A DNA stretch of 64,000 nt from Advenella mandrilli (GCF_016595155.1 NZ_JAENGP010000005.1:1-64000), one strand, 5' to 3'. Positions 37,678 through 46,706 are shown, numbered from the stretch's first letter. The notes: generated from the sequence alone by a model not told the origin. Program-made: numbers and translations.

Positions 37678-38667
37678 ATGAAAGGGCGTTCCCCGTTTCG
37701 CATCGCTGCGCTGGCCATGAGCCTGGGTCTTGGTTTTATGGCCATGACCTCTCCTGCCAAGGCACAAAGCAACTACCCAGATCACGCGGCAAGAATAGTT
37801 GTTGGTTTTAGTCCTGGCGGCACCACCGACGTTTTGGCGCGTATTGTTGCCAAAGGCCTGACTGAAGAGCTGGGTGAAACCTTTGTCGTTGAAAACAAAG
37901 CCGGTGCCGGCAGTAATATTGCCACCGACCAGGTTGCACGTGCCAAGCCTGATGGTTATACATTGCTAATGATGGCCATTACCACCACCATTAACCAAAC
38001 ACTGTATACCAACATCAAGTTTGATGTTGAGAAGGATTTTGCGCCTGTTGCACTGGTTGCCAAGGTACCTAACGTGCTGGTTGCCAACAAAGACATGCCC
38101 TATAACTCGGTGAAAGAGTTGGTCGAGTACGCAACATCCAAACCTGAAGAGGTGGTTTATGGTTCTTCAGGCTCAGGTACGTCCATGCACTTGTCTGGTG
38201 AACTTTTCAAGCAGCAGGCTGATGTCCAGATGCTGCATATTCCTTATAAAGGCAGTGGTCCGGCCATGACAGCCCTTTTGGGCGGCCAGGTTCATGTTAT
38301 GTTCGATAACATGCCTTCTTCGGCTCCTCACATCAATGCCGGCTCATTAAAGCCATTTGCCATTACTTCCGCTAGCCGTTCTCCGGCTTTCCCTGATGTA
38401 CCTACCCTTCAGGAATTGGGTTACCCCAATTTCACGGTTGACTCCTGGTTCGGCATTGTTGCACCCGCCGGCACACCAAAAGAAATCGTAGATAAACTAA
38501 ACCTTACCATTGAAAAAGTCCTGTCCAAACCCGAAGTGGTTGAACAGCTAGATGGTTTGGGTGCGGTTGTTGAGAAAAACACACCCGCGCAGTTTGGCGA
38601 GTTCATTTCTGCCGAAACCAAAACCTGGGGTGATGTTATCCGCAAGGGCGGCATTAGCGTAGATTAA
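37678..38667 (+). CDS. Bug/TctC-family periplasmic solute-binding protein
   Basis: A 329-residue extracytoplasmic binding protein. The signal peptide is RSPFRIAALAMSLGLGF to MTSPAKAQ (about 30 residues). The mature part has the Bug hallmarks RIVVGFSPGGTTDVLARIVAKGL, the GAGSNIATDQVARAKPDGYTLL turn region, and VPTLQELGYPNF. These proteins bind carboxylates such as organic or amino acids. They are very numerous in Alcaligenaceae and often orphan, as here: no tctA or tctB membrane genes are nearby. AAAGGA precedes ATG 37678. Confidence 0.93.
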   Translation: MKGRSPFRIAALAMSLGLGFMAMTSPAKAQSNYPDHAARIVVGFSPGGTTDVLARIVAKGLTEELGETFVVENKAGAGSNIATDQVARAKPDGYTLLMMAITTTINQTLYTNIKFDVEKDFAPVALVAKVPNVLVANKDMPYNSVKELVEYATSKPEEVVYGSSGSGTSMHLSGELFKQQADVQMLHIPYKGSGPAMTALLGGQVHVMFDNMPSSAPHINAGSLKPFAITSASRSPAFPDVPTLQELGYPNFTVDSWFGIVAPAGTPKEIVDKLNLTIEKVLSKPEVVEQLDGLGAVVEKNTPAQFGEFISAETKTWGDVIRKGGISVD

Positions 38668-38755
38668 TGCTGTAGTTGGTGGCTTGTTTTGCCTGGTATT
38701 CCTGGTGGTTTTTCAGGCAGGCAAATAACAAGCCGGCTATCTTTGCCCAAGGCAT

Positions 38756-38793
38756 AAAAAAAGCTAATAGATTTAAATCTATTAGCTTTTTTT
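38756..38793. terminator. Perfect 38-bp palindrome acting as a bidirectional terminator
   Basis: Two 19-bp arms (A-run plus GCTAATAGATTT and its complement) meet at 38774/38775 with no mismatch. The flanking A and T runs fit intrinsic termination on both strands, serving the Bug gene on the plus strand and the small gene at 38887 on the minus strand. Confidence 0.88.
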
Positions 38794-38886
38794 GTTACTT
38801 CTCAATCCAGGGTACTTTCCCTTTTGTAGGGATAAGACATGGGAATTTATGTATAAGCAGAGAATGCTTTTTTGTACTGGACTGAT

Positions 38887-39117
38887 TTACCAGCTGAAAC
38901 CACCTGTGCTGTGATTTTTACGGTCAGCTTGGTCAATGGCTTTTTCTGTGTCTTTGAACATGTCGACAAATACGCCAAAAGCACTGGCAACTGAAGATAT
39001 AACGGCTTTAAACATTTTTACCAGATTAACAGGACGCTCTTCGCTGATGGCCTGTGAAATAAGTTCGCGCTCAAGGTTGTCGCTAAGGGCGATATTGGAA
39101 TTCATTGCGGTTTTCAT
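38887..39117 (-). CDS. Small protein of unknown function with an amphipathic or hydrophobic central helix
   Basis: A 76-residue protein. The N-terminal half is polar (NIALSDNLERELISQAISEE), then comes a hydrophobic helix NLVKMFKAVISSVASAFGVFVDMF, and a polar tail DRKNHSTGGFSW. I do not recognise a family; it has a DUF1127-like size but not its arginine-rich signature. A purine-rich AAGAGAGA lies about 7 bp before the ATG at 39117. It is divergent from the Fis-type regulator at 39352 across a 234-bp AT-rich gap and is bounded downstream by the 38-bp palindrome, all of which favours a real, separately regulated gene. Confidence 0.6.
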   Translation of the reverse strand: MKTAMNSNIALSDNLERELISQAISEERPVNLVKMFKAVISSVASAFGVFVDMFKDTEKAIDQADRKNHSTGGFSW

Positions 39118-39351
39118 GTGTTATCTCTCTTGAATTGAGTGTATTAAGTAAGTGGTTTCCATTATAGGGTTTTCCCTAGGGCATTGCAAGGGAAATTGAG
39201 CCTTTCTTAAATAATCAATTGAAAAATAAGGAATTTTTAAAAAAAGACCGTAAATAATGAGTGTTCGTTGTTGTGGAAAGCAACAATTGTTACTAATTAT
39301 GATTAATTGTTATTATTCGGATAGTCATGAACTTTAATAAAGGAGTTAACA

Positions 39352-40149
39352 ATGCGTGAATGTCTGGATTGTGGTGTTTTGATCGTGCCTGCTTTTGAAA
39401 AAAGAATACGGGCCTTTATCGAAACGGTAAATGTAAATACCCGGAAACTGAACCTGTATCCCGTTAGCCTGACAGAGGACGGGTGTTCTGCGGATGCGTT
39501 TTCTGTCCAGGAACAATTTCAAGAGAGTTATCCTGACCCTTCCGTTTTATCAAACCTGTCACAAAGGTTGCAACGATTTGATTTCATTCTGCTTCCTGTT
39601 TCCCAGGATTCGCTGGTATGGTCCAGAATGCTGCTGCAGCAGACCCATACATCATTATTGCCGCCGGTGGTGGCGCTAACCAAGGAAATACATCCTGTCG
39701 CCATGTATGACCTGGTTTGTCTTGGTGTGGCTGATTTCGCTTTTGAACCAGACAACATCGAAGAATTAAGAGTTCGTCTGCTGATGATTATGCGGCATGC
39801 AAATGAAAAGCAATTGCTTGACGGGTTAATGTCGCCGCTATTGCAAGATAAAATCCGTGGGGATACCCATAGAATCATCAATTCGGTGAAATCCGCTTCC
39901 AAATCCATAACGCCTGTTTTTGAGGCTGAAACGTGTTGCAAGGAATTAGCCAACCAGGCCAAATCCTATAAAGAAGCCAAATCCGTTGTCGTTGCCCATT
40001 TTGAACAGTTTTATATTACAAATGCCCTGTTCAGGTGTGGGGGTAATATTGCCATGGCGGCCAGGGCCTCCGAAAAGCACCGACGGGCATTTTGGGCCTT
40101 AATGCAAAAGCATGGTATTAAGGCGGATTCATTCAAAGATATGGTTTAG
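39352..40149 (+). CDS. Orphan regulator: receiver-like N-terminus plus Fis/HTH_8 C-terminus
   Basis: A 265-residue protein. Residues about 1-150 look like a degenerate receiver fold (FDFILLPVSQDSLVW, VVALTKEIHPVAMYDLVCLGVADFAFEP), lacking a clear phospho-Asp pocket. A helical linker follows. Residues about 215-260 match the Fis-type helix-turn-helix of NtrC-family activators: FEQFYITNALFRCGGNIAMAARASEKHRRAFWALMQKHGI, read in parts. No AAA+ domain is present. AAAGGAG precedes ATG 39352. No kinase gene is adjacent. It could regulate the divergent small gene. A remote relation to NtrC/PilR-type regulators is inferred from the C-terminus only. Confidence 0.75.
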   Translation: MRECLDCGVLIVPAFEKRIRAFIETVNVNTRKLNLYPVSLTEDGCSADAFSVQEQFQESYPDPSVLSNLSQRLQRFDFILLPVSQDSLVWSRMLLQQTHTSLLPPVVALTKEIHPVAMYDLVCLGVADFAFEPDNIEELRVRLLMIMRHANEKQLLDGLMSPLLQDKIRGDTHRIINSVKSASKSITPVFEAETCCKELANQAKSYKEAKSVVVAHFEQFYITNALFRCGGNIAMAARASEKHRRAFWALMQKHGIKADSFKDMV

Positions 40150-40218
40150 TTCGCTACTGTCACCCCGCAAGTGCCTGAATCAGTTAAAATTCTTGATTCA
40201 TTATTAAAAGGGATTGCT

Positions 40219-41292
40219 GTGGTTGACGCTACATTACAAAACGATACTTTCCTTCGCGCCTTGCAGCGCCAGCCGGTTTCTTACACGCCGGTTTGGCTCA
40301 TGAGGCAGGCTGGCCGTTATCTGGCCGAGTATAAACAAACCAGAAGTACCGCAGGCTCTTTTTTAGGGCTTGCCAAAAACCCGGATTTTGCGACAGAGGT
40401 CACCATTCAACCCCTGGACCGTTTTCCGCTGGATGCGGCTATTTTGTTTTCAGATATCCTGATGATCCCTGATGCAATGGGGCTGGGGCTTGATTTTGTT
40501 AACGGTGAGGGCCCGCGTTTTGCCCGCCCTTTACGTACCGAAGATGACATCAACAAACTGGCCGTTCCTGATATGAACGAGTTGCGTTATGTGTTTGATG
40601 CGGTTGCTCAAATCAGAAGCTCCCTTAATGGCCGTGTGCCGCTAATCGGGTTTGCAGGCAGCCCCTGGACGGTTGGCTGTTATATGGTAGAGGGCCAAAG
40701 CTCTGCCGACTACCGTACCATTAAAACCATGCTGTATACGCAGCCGGCGCTTTTGCACAAAATTCTGGATATTACCGCCCAAACCACTACCCAGTACCTG
40801 AACGAACAAATCAAGGCAGGTGCCCAGGCCGTGATGATTTTTGACAGCTGGGGCGGTGCCTTGGCTGATGGCCTGTACCAGCAGTTTTCGCTGGCTTACA
40901 TGAAGCAGGTTTGCGATGGCTTGTTGCGTGAATACAATGGCCAGAAAATTCCGGTGATTGTCTTTACCAAGGGCGGTGGCTTGTGGCTGGAAGATATTTT
41001 AACTTCGGGTTGCGACGCCATTGGGCTTGACTGGACCGTTAACCTTGGCAAGGCTCGTGCCCGTGTTAACGATGCCGTAGCCCTGCAGGGTAACCTGGAT
41101 CCCATGAGCCTGTTTGGCAGCGAAGCGTCGGTGCGCCAGGAAGTGCGCCGGGTTATTGATGATTTTGGTCCGGTTGGAAAAGGTGGACATGTCTTCAATC
41201 TGGGGCATGGCATTTCCCAGTTTACCAATCCGGAAAGGGTGACTGCATTGGTGGATGAAGTGCATTCTTATAGCCGGAAAATGCACGGTTAA
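40219..41292 (+). CDS. hemE: Uroporphyrinogen decarboxylase
   Basis: A 357-residue haem-pathway enzyme converting uroporphyrinogen III to coproporphyrinogen III. The active-site signature [16 protein letters not shown] begins near residue 23, followed by [17 protein letters not shown] (Asp), [16 protein letters not shown] and the C-terminal FNLGHGI. The GTG at 40219 with AAAAGGGA upstream gives the standard length; a longer frame from ATG 40171 adds 16 residues not typical of HemE. Confidence 0.95.
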   Translation: MVDATLQNDTFLRALQRQPVSYTPVWLMRQAGRYLAEYKQTRSTAGSFLGLAKNPDFATEVTIQPLDRFPLDAAILFSDILMIPDAMGLGLDFVNGEGPRFARPLRTEDDINKLAVPDMNELRYVFDAVAQIRSSLNGRVPLIGFAGSPWTVGCYMVEGQSSADYRTIKTMLYTQPALLHKILDITAQTTTQYLNEQIKAGAQAVMIFDSWGGALADGLYQQFSLAYMKQVCDGLLREYNGQKIPVIVFTKGGGLWLEDILTSGCDAIGLDWTVNLGKARARVNDAVALQGNLDPMSLFGSEASVRQEVRRVIDDFGPVGKGGHVFNLGHGISQFTNPERVTALVDEVHSYSRKMHG

Positions 41293-41310
41293 TTGAAGTT
41301 GTGCACAGTT

Positions 41311-41341
41311 TTAATAAAGGGTAATATTTGCCCTTTATTAA
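41311..41341. other. Strong stem-loop after hemE
   Basis: An 11-bp perfect inverted repeat, TTAATAAAGGG with CCCTTTATTAA, has a 9-base loop. On the plus strand it is followed by A rather than T residues, so it is not a classic terminator for hemE. It may act in RNA stability or as a weak terminator on the opposite strand. Confidence 0.5.
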
Positions 41342-41469
41342 AAAAAATTCAGGAAGTCATCTTAAGTGTTTGATATTAAACGATAAATATTAATTTCTAG
41401 TATCATTTATTAGAAATATTCATTTATTGTCATCTTTTTAAAGAGTTATCAATATACTTTTCCCCAAAG

Positions 41470-41478
41470 TTATCCACA
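41470..41478 (+). promoter_or_regulatory. Single DnaA-box consensus (TTATCCACA) upstream of priA
   Basis: An exact TTATCCACA match lies after an AT-rich stretch (41340-41450) and about 100 bp before the priA start. It is followed by a small hairpin GGTGGCTT-G-AAGCCACC (41524-41540). One box is not an origin; it may allow DnaA control of priA-rep. Confidence 0.4.
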
Positions 41479-41577
41479 GCTTGTGGCCCTGCCATTCACC
41501 ACAGATAATCAATGCCTATGGATGGTGGCTTGAAGCCACCCCTAATCGCTTGTCAGGCAATTTTCAGGAAGAAGGAT

Positions 41578-43644
41578 TTGAAACATACGCAATGGATTCG
41601 TGTTGCATTGGACGTTCCTTTGGCGGGCCCATTTGATTATCGTGTGCCTGCGTCCCTTAAGGCAGCCAAGGGGCAACGGGTGCTGGTTCCTTTTGGCCGG
41701 CGGGAACTGGTTGGCATTGTGCTGGAAACCATGGAAAGCCCTTCTTACCCCGAAGATCAGGTTAAAGATATCCTGATGGTTTTTGATGATTTACCTGCCT
41801 TGCCGCAGGATTGGCTGGATTTTGGTCAGTTTGCCGCTTCGTATTATCATCGTCCGGTGGGAGAGGTCCTGTTGCCAGCCATGCCTTCGACACTTAGAAA
41901 ACCGGGATCTTATACTGGCAAGTTGTCCAAGGGAGGGCCGGTTGCCCGGCTTGACCGCAGAAAAAAAACAGGCAAGACACCCGAGCCACCCGAAGATAAA
42001 ATGTATGTGCTTAATCCTGAGCAGCAGGATGCCGTGGATGCCGTACAGGCCATTGAGGGGTTTAAAACCGTCCTGTTGCACGGCGTGACTGGTAGCGGTA
42101 AAACCGAAGTCTATTTGCATCTGGCGCTGGATGTCCTGACCAAAGGCAAACAGGTGCTTTTTCTGGTGCCCGAAATTAACCTTACACCGCAATTTGAGCA
42201 GGCTTTGCTGGCCCGCTTCCAGCAGGTGGTTGGCCTGGATGGTATTGCGGTCTTGCATAGCGGTCTGGCAGATGGCGAACGCCTGAAAGCCTGGGTGGCC
42301 ATACAGCGCGGCCAGGCCAGGGTTGTGCTGGGAACCCGGATGGCTATTTTTGCTCCTTTACAAGAGTCCGGCCTGATTATTGTTGATGAAGAGCATGACG
42401 CCTCTTATAAGCAACAAGAGGGTTTGCGATATTCGGCACGGGATTTGGCCATCTGGCGCGCACATCAGCTGAGCATTCCCGTGGTGCTGGGGTCAGCCAC
42501 GCCGTCACTGGAAAGCTGGCATCATGCCAATGTTGGCCGGTATCTCAAGCTAAGCCTGACAAAACGCGCCAAAACCACCTATATGCCTGCCATCAAGCTG
42601 GTTGACACCAAGCAGCTCAAGCTTGAGCAGGGGTTTGCACCGGTAGTCTTGCAGTCTATCCGTGAACGGTTTGAGCGGGGTGAGCAATCCCTGGTGTTCC
42701 TTAACCGGCGTGGTTATGCGCCTGTCATTCATTGTGCTTCATGCAGCTGGATGAGTCAGTGTCCGCGCTGTTCGGTTTATACGGTCATGCATCGCATGCC
42801 CGGGCATGGTAATGTCCTGCAATGTCATCATTGCGGTTATTACGGCAGGGTGCCAGTCAAATGTCCCGATTGCGGTAACCAGGACCTGGAAATGCTGGGC
42901 AGGGGAACCCAGCGGGTTGAAGAATTTCTGCGGGACGTTTTTCCCGACGCTTGTGTAGAGCGGATTGATGCGGACAGCACTCGCCTGAAGGGTAGTGCCC
43001 GCCAATTGTTTGACCGGGTGCATTCGGGCGAAATTGATATATTGGTTGGCACGCAGATGGTGGCCAAGGGGCATGATTTTCGCAAGCTTGGCCTGGTGTG
43101 TGTGCTGAATGCCGATGCCATGCTGTTTTCTTCCGATTTCAGGGCACCCGAAAAACTTTTTGCCCAGCTTGTCCAGGTGTCAGGCAGGGCGGGCAGGCAT
43201 GTGGCGGGCGGCGAAGTACTGATTCAAACTGCGTATCCCGAACAGGCGGTTTACCAGGCGCTGATACGGCATAATTATGATACCTTTGCCAATGCCAGCC
43301 TGGAAGAGCGTAAAATTACCAGCTTGCCTCCTTTTTCCCACCATGTCCTAATAACTGCCCAGGCCAAAACCGTGAATGAAGCCATGCAGTTTTTGCAAGA
43401 AACCAAGCAACAGTTAATCACCGAGCCGCAACTGGCCGGTTTTCAGGCCGTTATTAATATGTATGACCCTGTTCCCTTAAGGATTGTCCGGGTGGCGCAT
43501 GTAGAACGGGCCCAGCTGTTGATCGAATCGGCTTCGCGACCTGTTTTGCAGGCCTTTCTTGGGTATTGGTTGCCGCTGGTGCAGGATATTGGCAGACGTC
43601 ACCGTATTCGTTACTTTACCGAAGTGGATCCCCTTGAAATATGA
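41578..43644 (+). CDS. priA: Primosomal protein N' (replication restart helicase PriA)
   Basis: A protein of about 688 residues that reloads the replisome at stalled forks. The N-terminal DNA-binding domain begins IRVALDVPLAGPFDYRVP. Helicase motifs are Walker A HGVTGSGKTEVYL, DEEH box IIVDEEHDASYKQQ and GSATPSLESW. The zinc-binding insert has paired cysteines CASCSWMSQCPRC, LQCHHCGYY and VKCPDCGNQ. The start is uncertain: TTG 41578 with AGGAAG upstream begins at the conserved domain; ATG 41512 would add 22 residues that overlap the leader hairpin. It overlaps rep by 4 bp. Confidence 0.93.
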   Translation: MKHTQWIRVALDVPLAGPFDYRVPASLKAAKGQRVLVPFGRRELVGIVLETMESPSYPEDQVKDILMVFDDLPALPQDWLDFGQFAASYYHRPVGEVLLPAMPSTLRKPGSYTGKLSKGGPVARLDRRKKTGKTPEPPEDKMYVLNPEQQDAVDAVQAIEGFKTVLLHGVTGSGKTEVYLHLALDVLTKGKQVLFLVPEINLTPQFEQALLARFQQVVGLDGIAVLHSGLADGERLKAWVAIQRGQARVVLGTRMAIFAPLQESGLIIVDEEHDASYKQQEGLRYSARDLAIWRAHQLSIPVVLGSATPSLESWHHANVGRYLKLSLTKRAKTTYMPAIKLVDTKQLKLEQGFAPVVLQSIRERFERGEQSLVFLNRRGYAPVIHCASCSWMSQCPRCSVYTVMHRMPGHGNVLQCHHCGYYGRVPVKCPDCGNQDLEMLGRGTQRVEEFLRDVFPDACVERIDADSTRLKGSARQLFDRVHSGEIDILVGTQMVAKGHDFRKLGLVCVLNADAMLFSSDFRAPEKLFAQLVQVSGRAGRHVAGGEVLIQTAYPEQAVYQALIRHNYDTFANASLEERKITSLPPFSHHVLITAQAKTVNEAMQFLQETKQQLITEPQLAGFQAVINMYDPVPLRIVRVAHVERAQLLIESASRPVLQAFLGYWLPLVQDIGRRHRIRYFTEVDPLEI

Positions 43645-45722
43645 GCACAACTAATCTTGATGGTCTGAATGATGCCCAACGTGAAGCGGTCCTGTACCTG
43701 GACGGACCTTGCCTGGTATTGGCCGGTGCGGGAAGTGGCAAGACAAGTGTGATTACCCGGAAAATTGCCTACCTGATCAATACGTGCGGCTATGAGGCCA
43801 AAGGGGTTGTGGCGCTTACGTTTACCAATAAGGCGGCCAGGGAAATGGCAGAGCGGATTAAAACGCTGATTGACCGTAAACTCATGAAAGGGTTGATTAT
43901 CAGTACCTTTCATTCGCTGGGTGTCAGGTTCTTGCGGGAAGAAGCGGCACACGCCGGCCTGAAACCGCAGTTTTCCATTCTGGACGCCAATGATACCTAT
44001 GGGATTGTGCAGGAAATGCTGGCAACCACCGACAAGGGGCGGATTCGTATGGTGCAGCAAAAAATCTCGCTCTGGAAAAATGACCTGGTCAGCCCGGATA
44101 TGGCCGAAAGACTCGCACAAACCCCTGACGAGGTGGATGCCGCCCTGGTGTATCGCAGTTATGATGCCACCCTTAAGGCATACCAGTCGGTGGATTTTGA
44201 TGATCTGGTTCGCCTGCCGGCCCAGTTGATGATGCAAAATGCCGAAGTGCGTGAGCGTTGGCAAAAACGGGTGAAATACCTGCTGGTTGATGAATACCAG
44301 GATACCAATGTTTGCCAGTATGAGTGGGTGAAGCAATTAACCGGTTTCAGGAATATGTTTACCGCTGTGGGGGATGACGACCAGGCCATTTATGCCTGGC
44401 GTGGTGCCACCATCGAGAACCTGGCCAAACTGACTAAAGATTATAAAAGCCTGAAATTAATCAAGCTGGAGCAAAACTATCGCTCGGTGGAAACCGTGCT
44501 TAATGCGGCTAACCAGGTTATTTCAAAAAATCCCAACCTGTTTGGCAAGAAACTCTGGTCAAACCTGGGCAGGGGTGAACCTATTCAGGTTATTTCCATG
44601 GATAACGAAGAGGCCGAAGCTGAGTCGGTGGGCATGCGCATATCGGCCTCCCGTTTTGAGCGTAATGCCCAGTGGAAAGATTACGCGGTCCTTTACCGGG
44701 GTAATCATCAGGCCCGTATTATCGAACAGACGTTCAGGCAATTGCGTATTCCTTATACCATTTCAGGTGGGCAAAGTTTTTTTGACAAAGCCGAAGTGCG
44801 GGATGTCTTGTCTTATTTAAGGCTGATCGCCAATGAAGAAGATGATCCGGCCTTTATTCGGGCGGTTACTACACCAAGGCGAGGGGTTGGCCAGGCCACC
44901 CTGACGGCATTAGGTGAACATGCGGTTGAAAAAAAATGCTCGCTTTTTGATGCGGTTTTTGAAGAAGGACTGGAAGATAAAATTGCCAATCGGCAGCTTG
45001 AACCCATGCGGGTGTTTGCCAAATTCATCCAGACTATTCAATGGCGTGCCAGCAAGGGCAAGGCTGATCCGGTCCAGGCTGTGCAGCCGGCACCGGCCGA
45101 TGTGTTGCTGGATGATATTCTTAAATACATGAATTACGAGCATTACCTGTATGAAACCCAGGAAGAGCGGACGGCGGAAAATCGCTGGTTGAATGTGCTG
45201 GAGCTGGTGGACTGGCTTAAGCGCAAGGCACAGGAAGATGGCCTTAACCTGATGCAGCTGGTGCAGCATATCGCTCTTATTACCATGCTTGAACGTAGTG
45301 AAGAGGATGAGGAGCCGGATGCTGTCAAGTTGACGACTATCCATGCCTCCAAGGGGCTGGAGTATCCTTATGTGCACATGGTGGGTGTAGAAGAAGGCTT
45401 GTTGCCCCATATGGGCAAGGATGATGAATACGGCGATGCCAATAAAGATGCCGAGGCGCTGGATGTGCGTATCCAGGAAGAGCGCAGGTTAATGTATGTT
45501 GGCATTACGCGGGCACAGTTCCACCTGACTTTAACCTGGTGTAAAAAACGTCGTCGGGCACGTGAAGATCTGATTCGTGAACCTTCCCGTTTTATTGGTG
45601 AAATGGGGCTGGACAGTGGCAAGCAGCAACTGCAAGATCCATACCAGGGTATGAGTCCCAAGGAAAGGCTGGTGAAATTAAAAGAAATGCTGCAGAAAAA
45701 AACGGGCACTACAGAAGCGTAA
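43641..45722 (+). CDS. rep: ATP-dependent DNA helicase Rep (UvrD/Rep superfamily 1)
   Basis: A 693-residue 3'-5' helicase. The sequence begins LNDAQREAVLYLDGPCLVLAGAGSGKT (Q motif and Walker A, read in parts), then ALTFTNKAAREMAERI, STFHSLGVRFLREEA, LLVDEYQDTNVCQYEW, GDDDQAIYAWRGA and the late motifs TIHASKGLEYPYVH and RRLMYVGITRAQ. SILDANDTYGIVQEML and the overall length (E. coli Rep 673) favour Rep over UvrD. Its ATG overlaps the priA stop, coupling two fork-restart helicases in one operon. Confidence 0.92.
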   Translation: MSTTNLDGLNDAQREAVLYLDGPCLVLAGAGSGKTSVITRKIAYLINTCGYEAKGVVALTFTNKAAREMAERIKTLIDRKLMKGLIISTFHSLGVRFLREEAAHAGLKPQFSILDANDTYGIVQEMLATTDKGRIRMVQQKISLWKNDLVSPDMAERLAQTPDEVDAALVYRSYDATLKAYQSVDFDDLVRLPAQLMMQNAEVRERWQKRVKYLLVDEYQDTNVCQYEWVKQLTGFRNMFTAVGDDDQAIYAWRGATIENLAKLTKDYKSLKLIKLEQNYRSVETVLNAANQVISKNPNLFGKKLWSNLGRGEPIQVISMDNEEAEAESVGMRISASRFERNAQWKDYAVLYRGNHQARIIEQTFRQLRIPYTISGGQSFFDKAEVRDVLSYLRLIANEEDDPAFIRAVTTPRRGVGQATLTALGEHAVEKKCSLFDAVFEEGLEDKIANRQLEPMRVFAKFIQTIQWRASKGKADPVQAVQPAPADVLLDDILKYMNYEHYLYETQEERTAENRWLNVLELVDWLKRKAQEDGLNLMQLVQHIALITMLERSEEDEEPDAVKLTTIHASKGLEYPYVHMVGVEEGLLPHMGKDDEYGDANKDAEALDVRIQEERRLMYVGITRAQFHLTLTWCKKRRRAREDLIREPSRFIGEMGLDSGKQQLQDPYQGMSPKERLVKLKEMLQKKTGTTEA

Positions 45723-45729
45723 ATGAATA

Positions 45730-45764
45730 AAAAAGCCTTCGGCATATATGGCCGAAGGCTTTTT
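45730..45764. terminator. Intrinsic terminator shared by rep and the convergent cytochrome gene
   Basis: AAAAGCCTTCGGC-ATATATG-GCCGAAGGCTTTT, with A and T flanks on both sides, 8 bp after the rep stop and 22 bp beyond the cytochrome gene's stop on the other strand. Confidence 0.92.
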
Positions 45765-45786
45765 AGTTGTTGCGTAGCGCGTTATA

Positions 45787-46323
45787 TTATTGCGCTGCAG
45801 GTGCTTCGGGTTCGGTTAAAGAACCGCCGGATTTGTTCACCATGTATACAACAGCACGTTCTACTTCAAGATCATCCAGGCTGGTATCGCCACCTTTGGC
45901 AGGCATGGCGTTAAAGCCTTCCAGTGAGTGCTTGAAAAGGGTGTCTTGACCTGCTGCTATACGTGGAGCCCATGCCGCAGTGTCACCAATTTTGGGCGCG
46001 CCGGCTATACCGGCATCATGACAGGCCATGCAAAGCTTGTTGTACAGGGCTTCGCCGGTCAGCAATTGTTTGGGGCCGGTGTCTTCGACTTCTTCTACAA
46101 TGGTAACGTTGTACAAAGCGACCGGAGCGATGCGGGCGGCAATGGCCTCATGAGACATGGCATCTGAACCATGCCCCGTTCTTGGTGTTGTGTCTACCAG
46201 TTTTACCAGCAGAATGATGGCGATGACAGGCACCAGAAATGACAATACCACGACAGCAATGAGTTGCTTGGGTGATTTGATGGGGCTTTGGTGTTCTTCG
46301 TTGTGTACGGTTTGTTCGCTCAT
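45787..46323 (-). CDS. Membrane-anchored c-type cytochrome (cytochrome c5-like)
   Basis: A 178-residue protein. One N-terminal membrane anchor (about residues 22-42, AVVVLSFLVPVIAIILLVKLV) holds a periplasmic monohaem domain: CMACH haem-attachment motif near residue 98, and the Met ligand in FNAMPAKGGDTSLDD. The pattern LYNKLCMACHDAGIAGAPKIGD is typical of cytochrome c5 (CycB-like) electron carriers. The C-terminal tail is Glu/Pro/Ala-rich. It likely ferries electrons in the respiratory chain. It ends towards rep, sharing a terminator. Confidence 0.92.
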   Translation of the reverse strand: MSEQTVHNEEHQSPIKSPKQLIAVVVLSFLVPVIAIILLVKLVDTTPRTGHGSDAMSHEAIAARIAPVALYNVTIVEEVEDTGPKQLLTGEALYNKLCMACHDAGIAGAPKIGDTAAWAPRIAAGQDTLFKHSLEGFNAMPAKGGDTSLDDLEVERAVVYMVNKSGGSLTEPEAPAAQ

Positions 46324-46631
46324 GGATAAAATCCTACGGTTTTTTGTTTGCGCAAAGATGAGTGGGTTGTTAAAGCCGGTAATTTAGTATTGTGAGTATG
46401 CATTATACTTACTAAAGATACACGGGTGATTAGATTATAGTGATGAATTATAGCGACACTACCTGAATTTTGTATGAATTCCAACCGCATTCTCCCTTAA
46501 AATGCTGTTTTAACGTGTCTTATATGACAAAGCAACGGCATGTTTTATGATTTGGCTTATCTTTTAAATAGAAAACTTATTAAATAGTAGCGGCGATTAA
46601 TATTAATAAGGTACAATTGCTGGTTATGTCA
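46324..46631. other. 308-bp AT-rich intergenic region between the cytochrome and tRNA-Arg genes
   Basis: No credible coding frame. It should hold the leftward cytochrome promoter and the rightward tRNA promoter. A TACAAT at 46612-46617 is a possible -10 box for the tRNA, 15 bp before its first base, but I see no convincing -35. Confidence 0.4.
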
Positions 46632-46706
46632 GTCTCCGTAGTTCAATGGATAGAATGAGAGTTTCCGAAGCTCTTGATACAGGTTCGATTCCTGTCGGAG
46701 ACGCCA
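46632..46706 (+). tRNA. tRNA-Arg (anticodon CCG)
   Basis: Full cloverleaf of 75 bases. The acceptor GTCTCCG pairs with CGGAGAC. The D arm is GTTC/GAAT. The anticodon stem AGAGT/GCTCT carries loop TTCCGAA with anticodon CCG. The variable loop is short and the T arm is ACAGG-TTCGATT-CCTGT. Discriminator G and CCA are encoded. Reads CGG codons. Confidence 0.95.

Noticed and set aside
38676-38885. 69-codon plus-strand frame after the Bug gene
   Set aside because: It crosses the 38-bp palindromic terminator and has no ribosome site or domain.
40171-40218. Upstream in-frame ATG extension of hemE
   Set aside because: The added residues are not part of HemE proteins and the GTG at 40219 has a good ribosome site.
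41470-41478. Possible replication origin upstream of priA
   Set aside because: Only one consensus DnaA box and no dnaA, dnaN or gidA-type neighbours.
46632-46706. tRNA-Arg as the attachment site of a genomic island
   Set aside because: I found no integrase gene and no second copy of the tRNA 3' end further right, so an island is not supported within this window.
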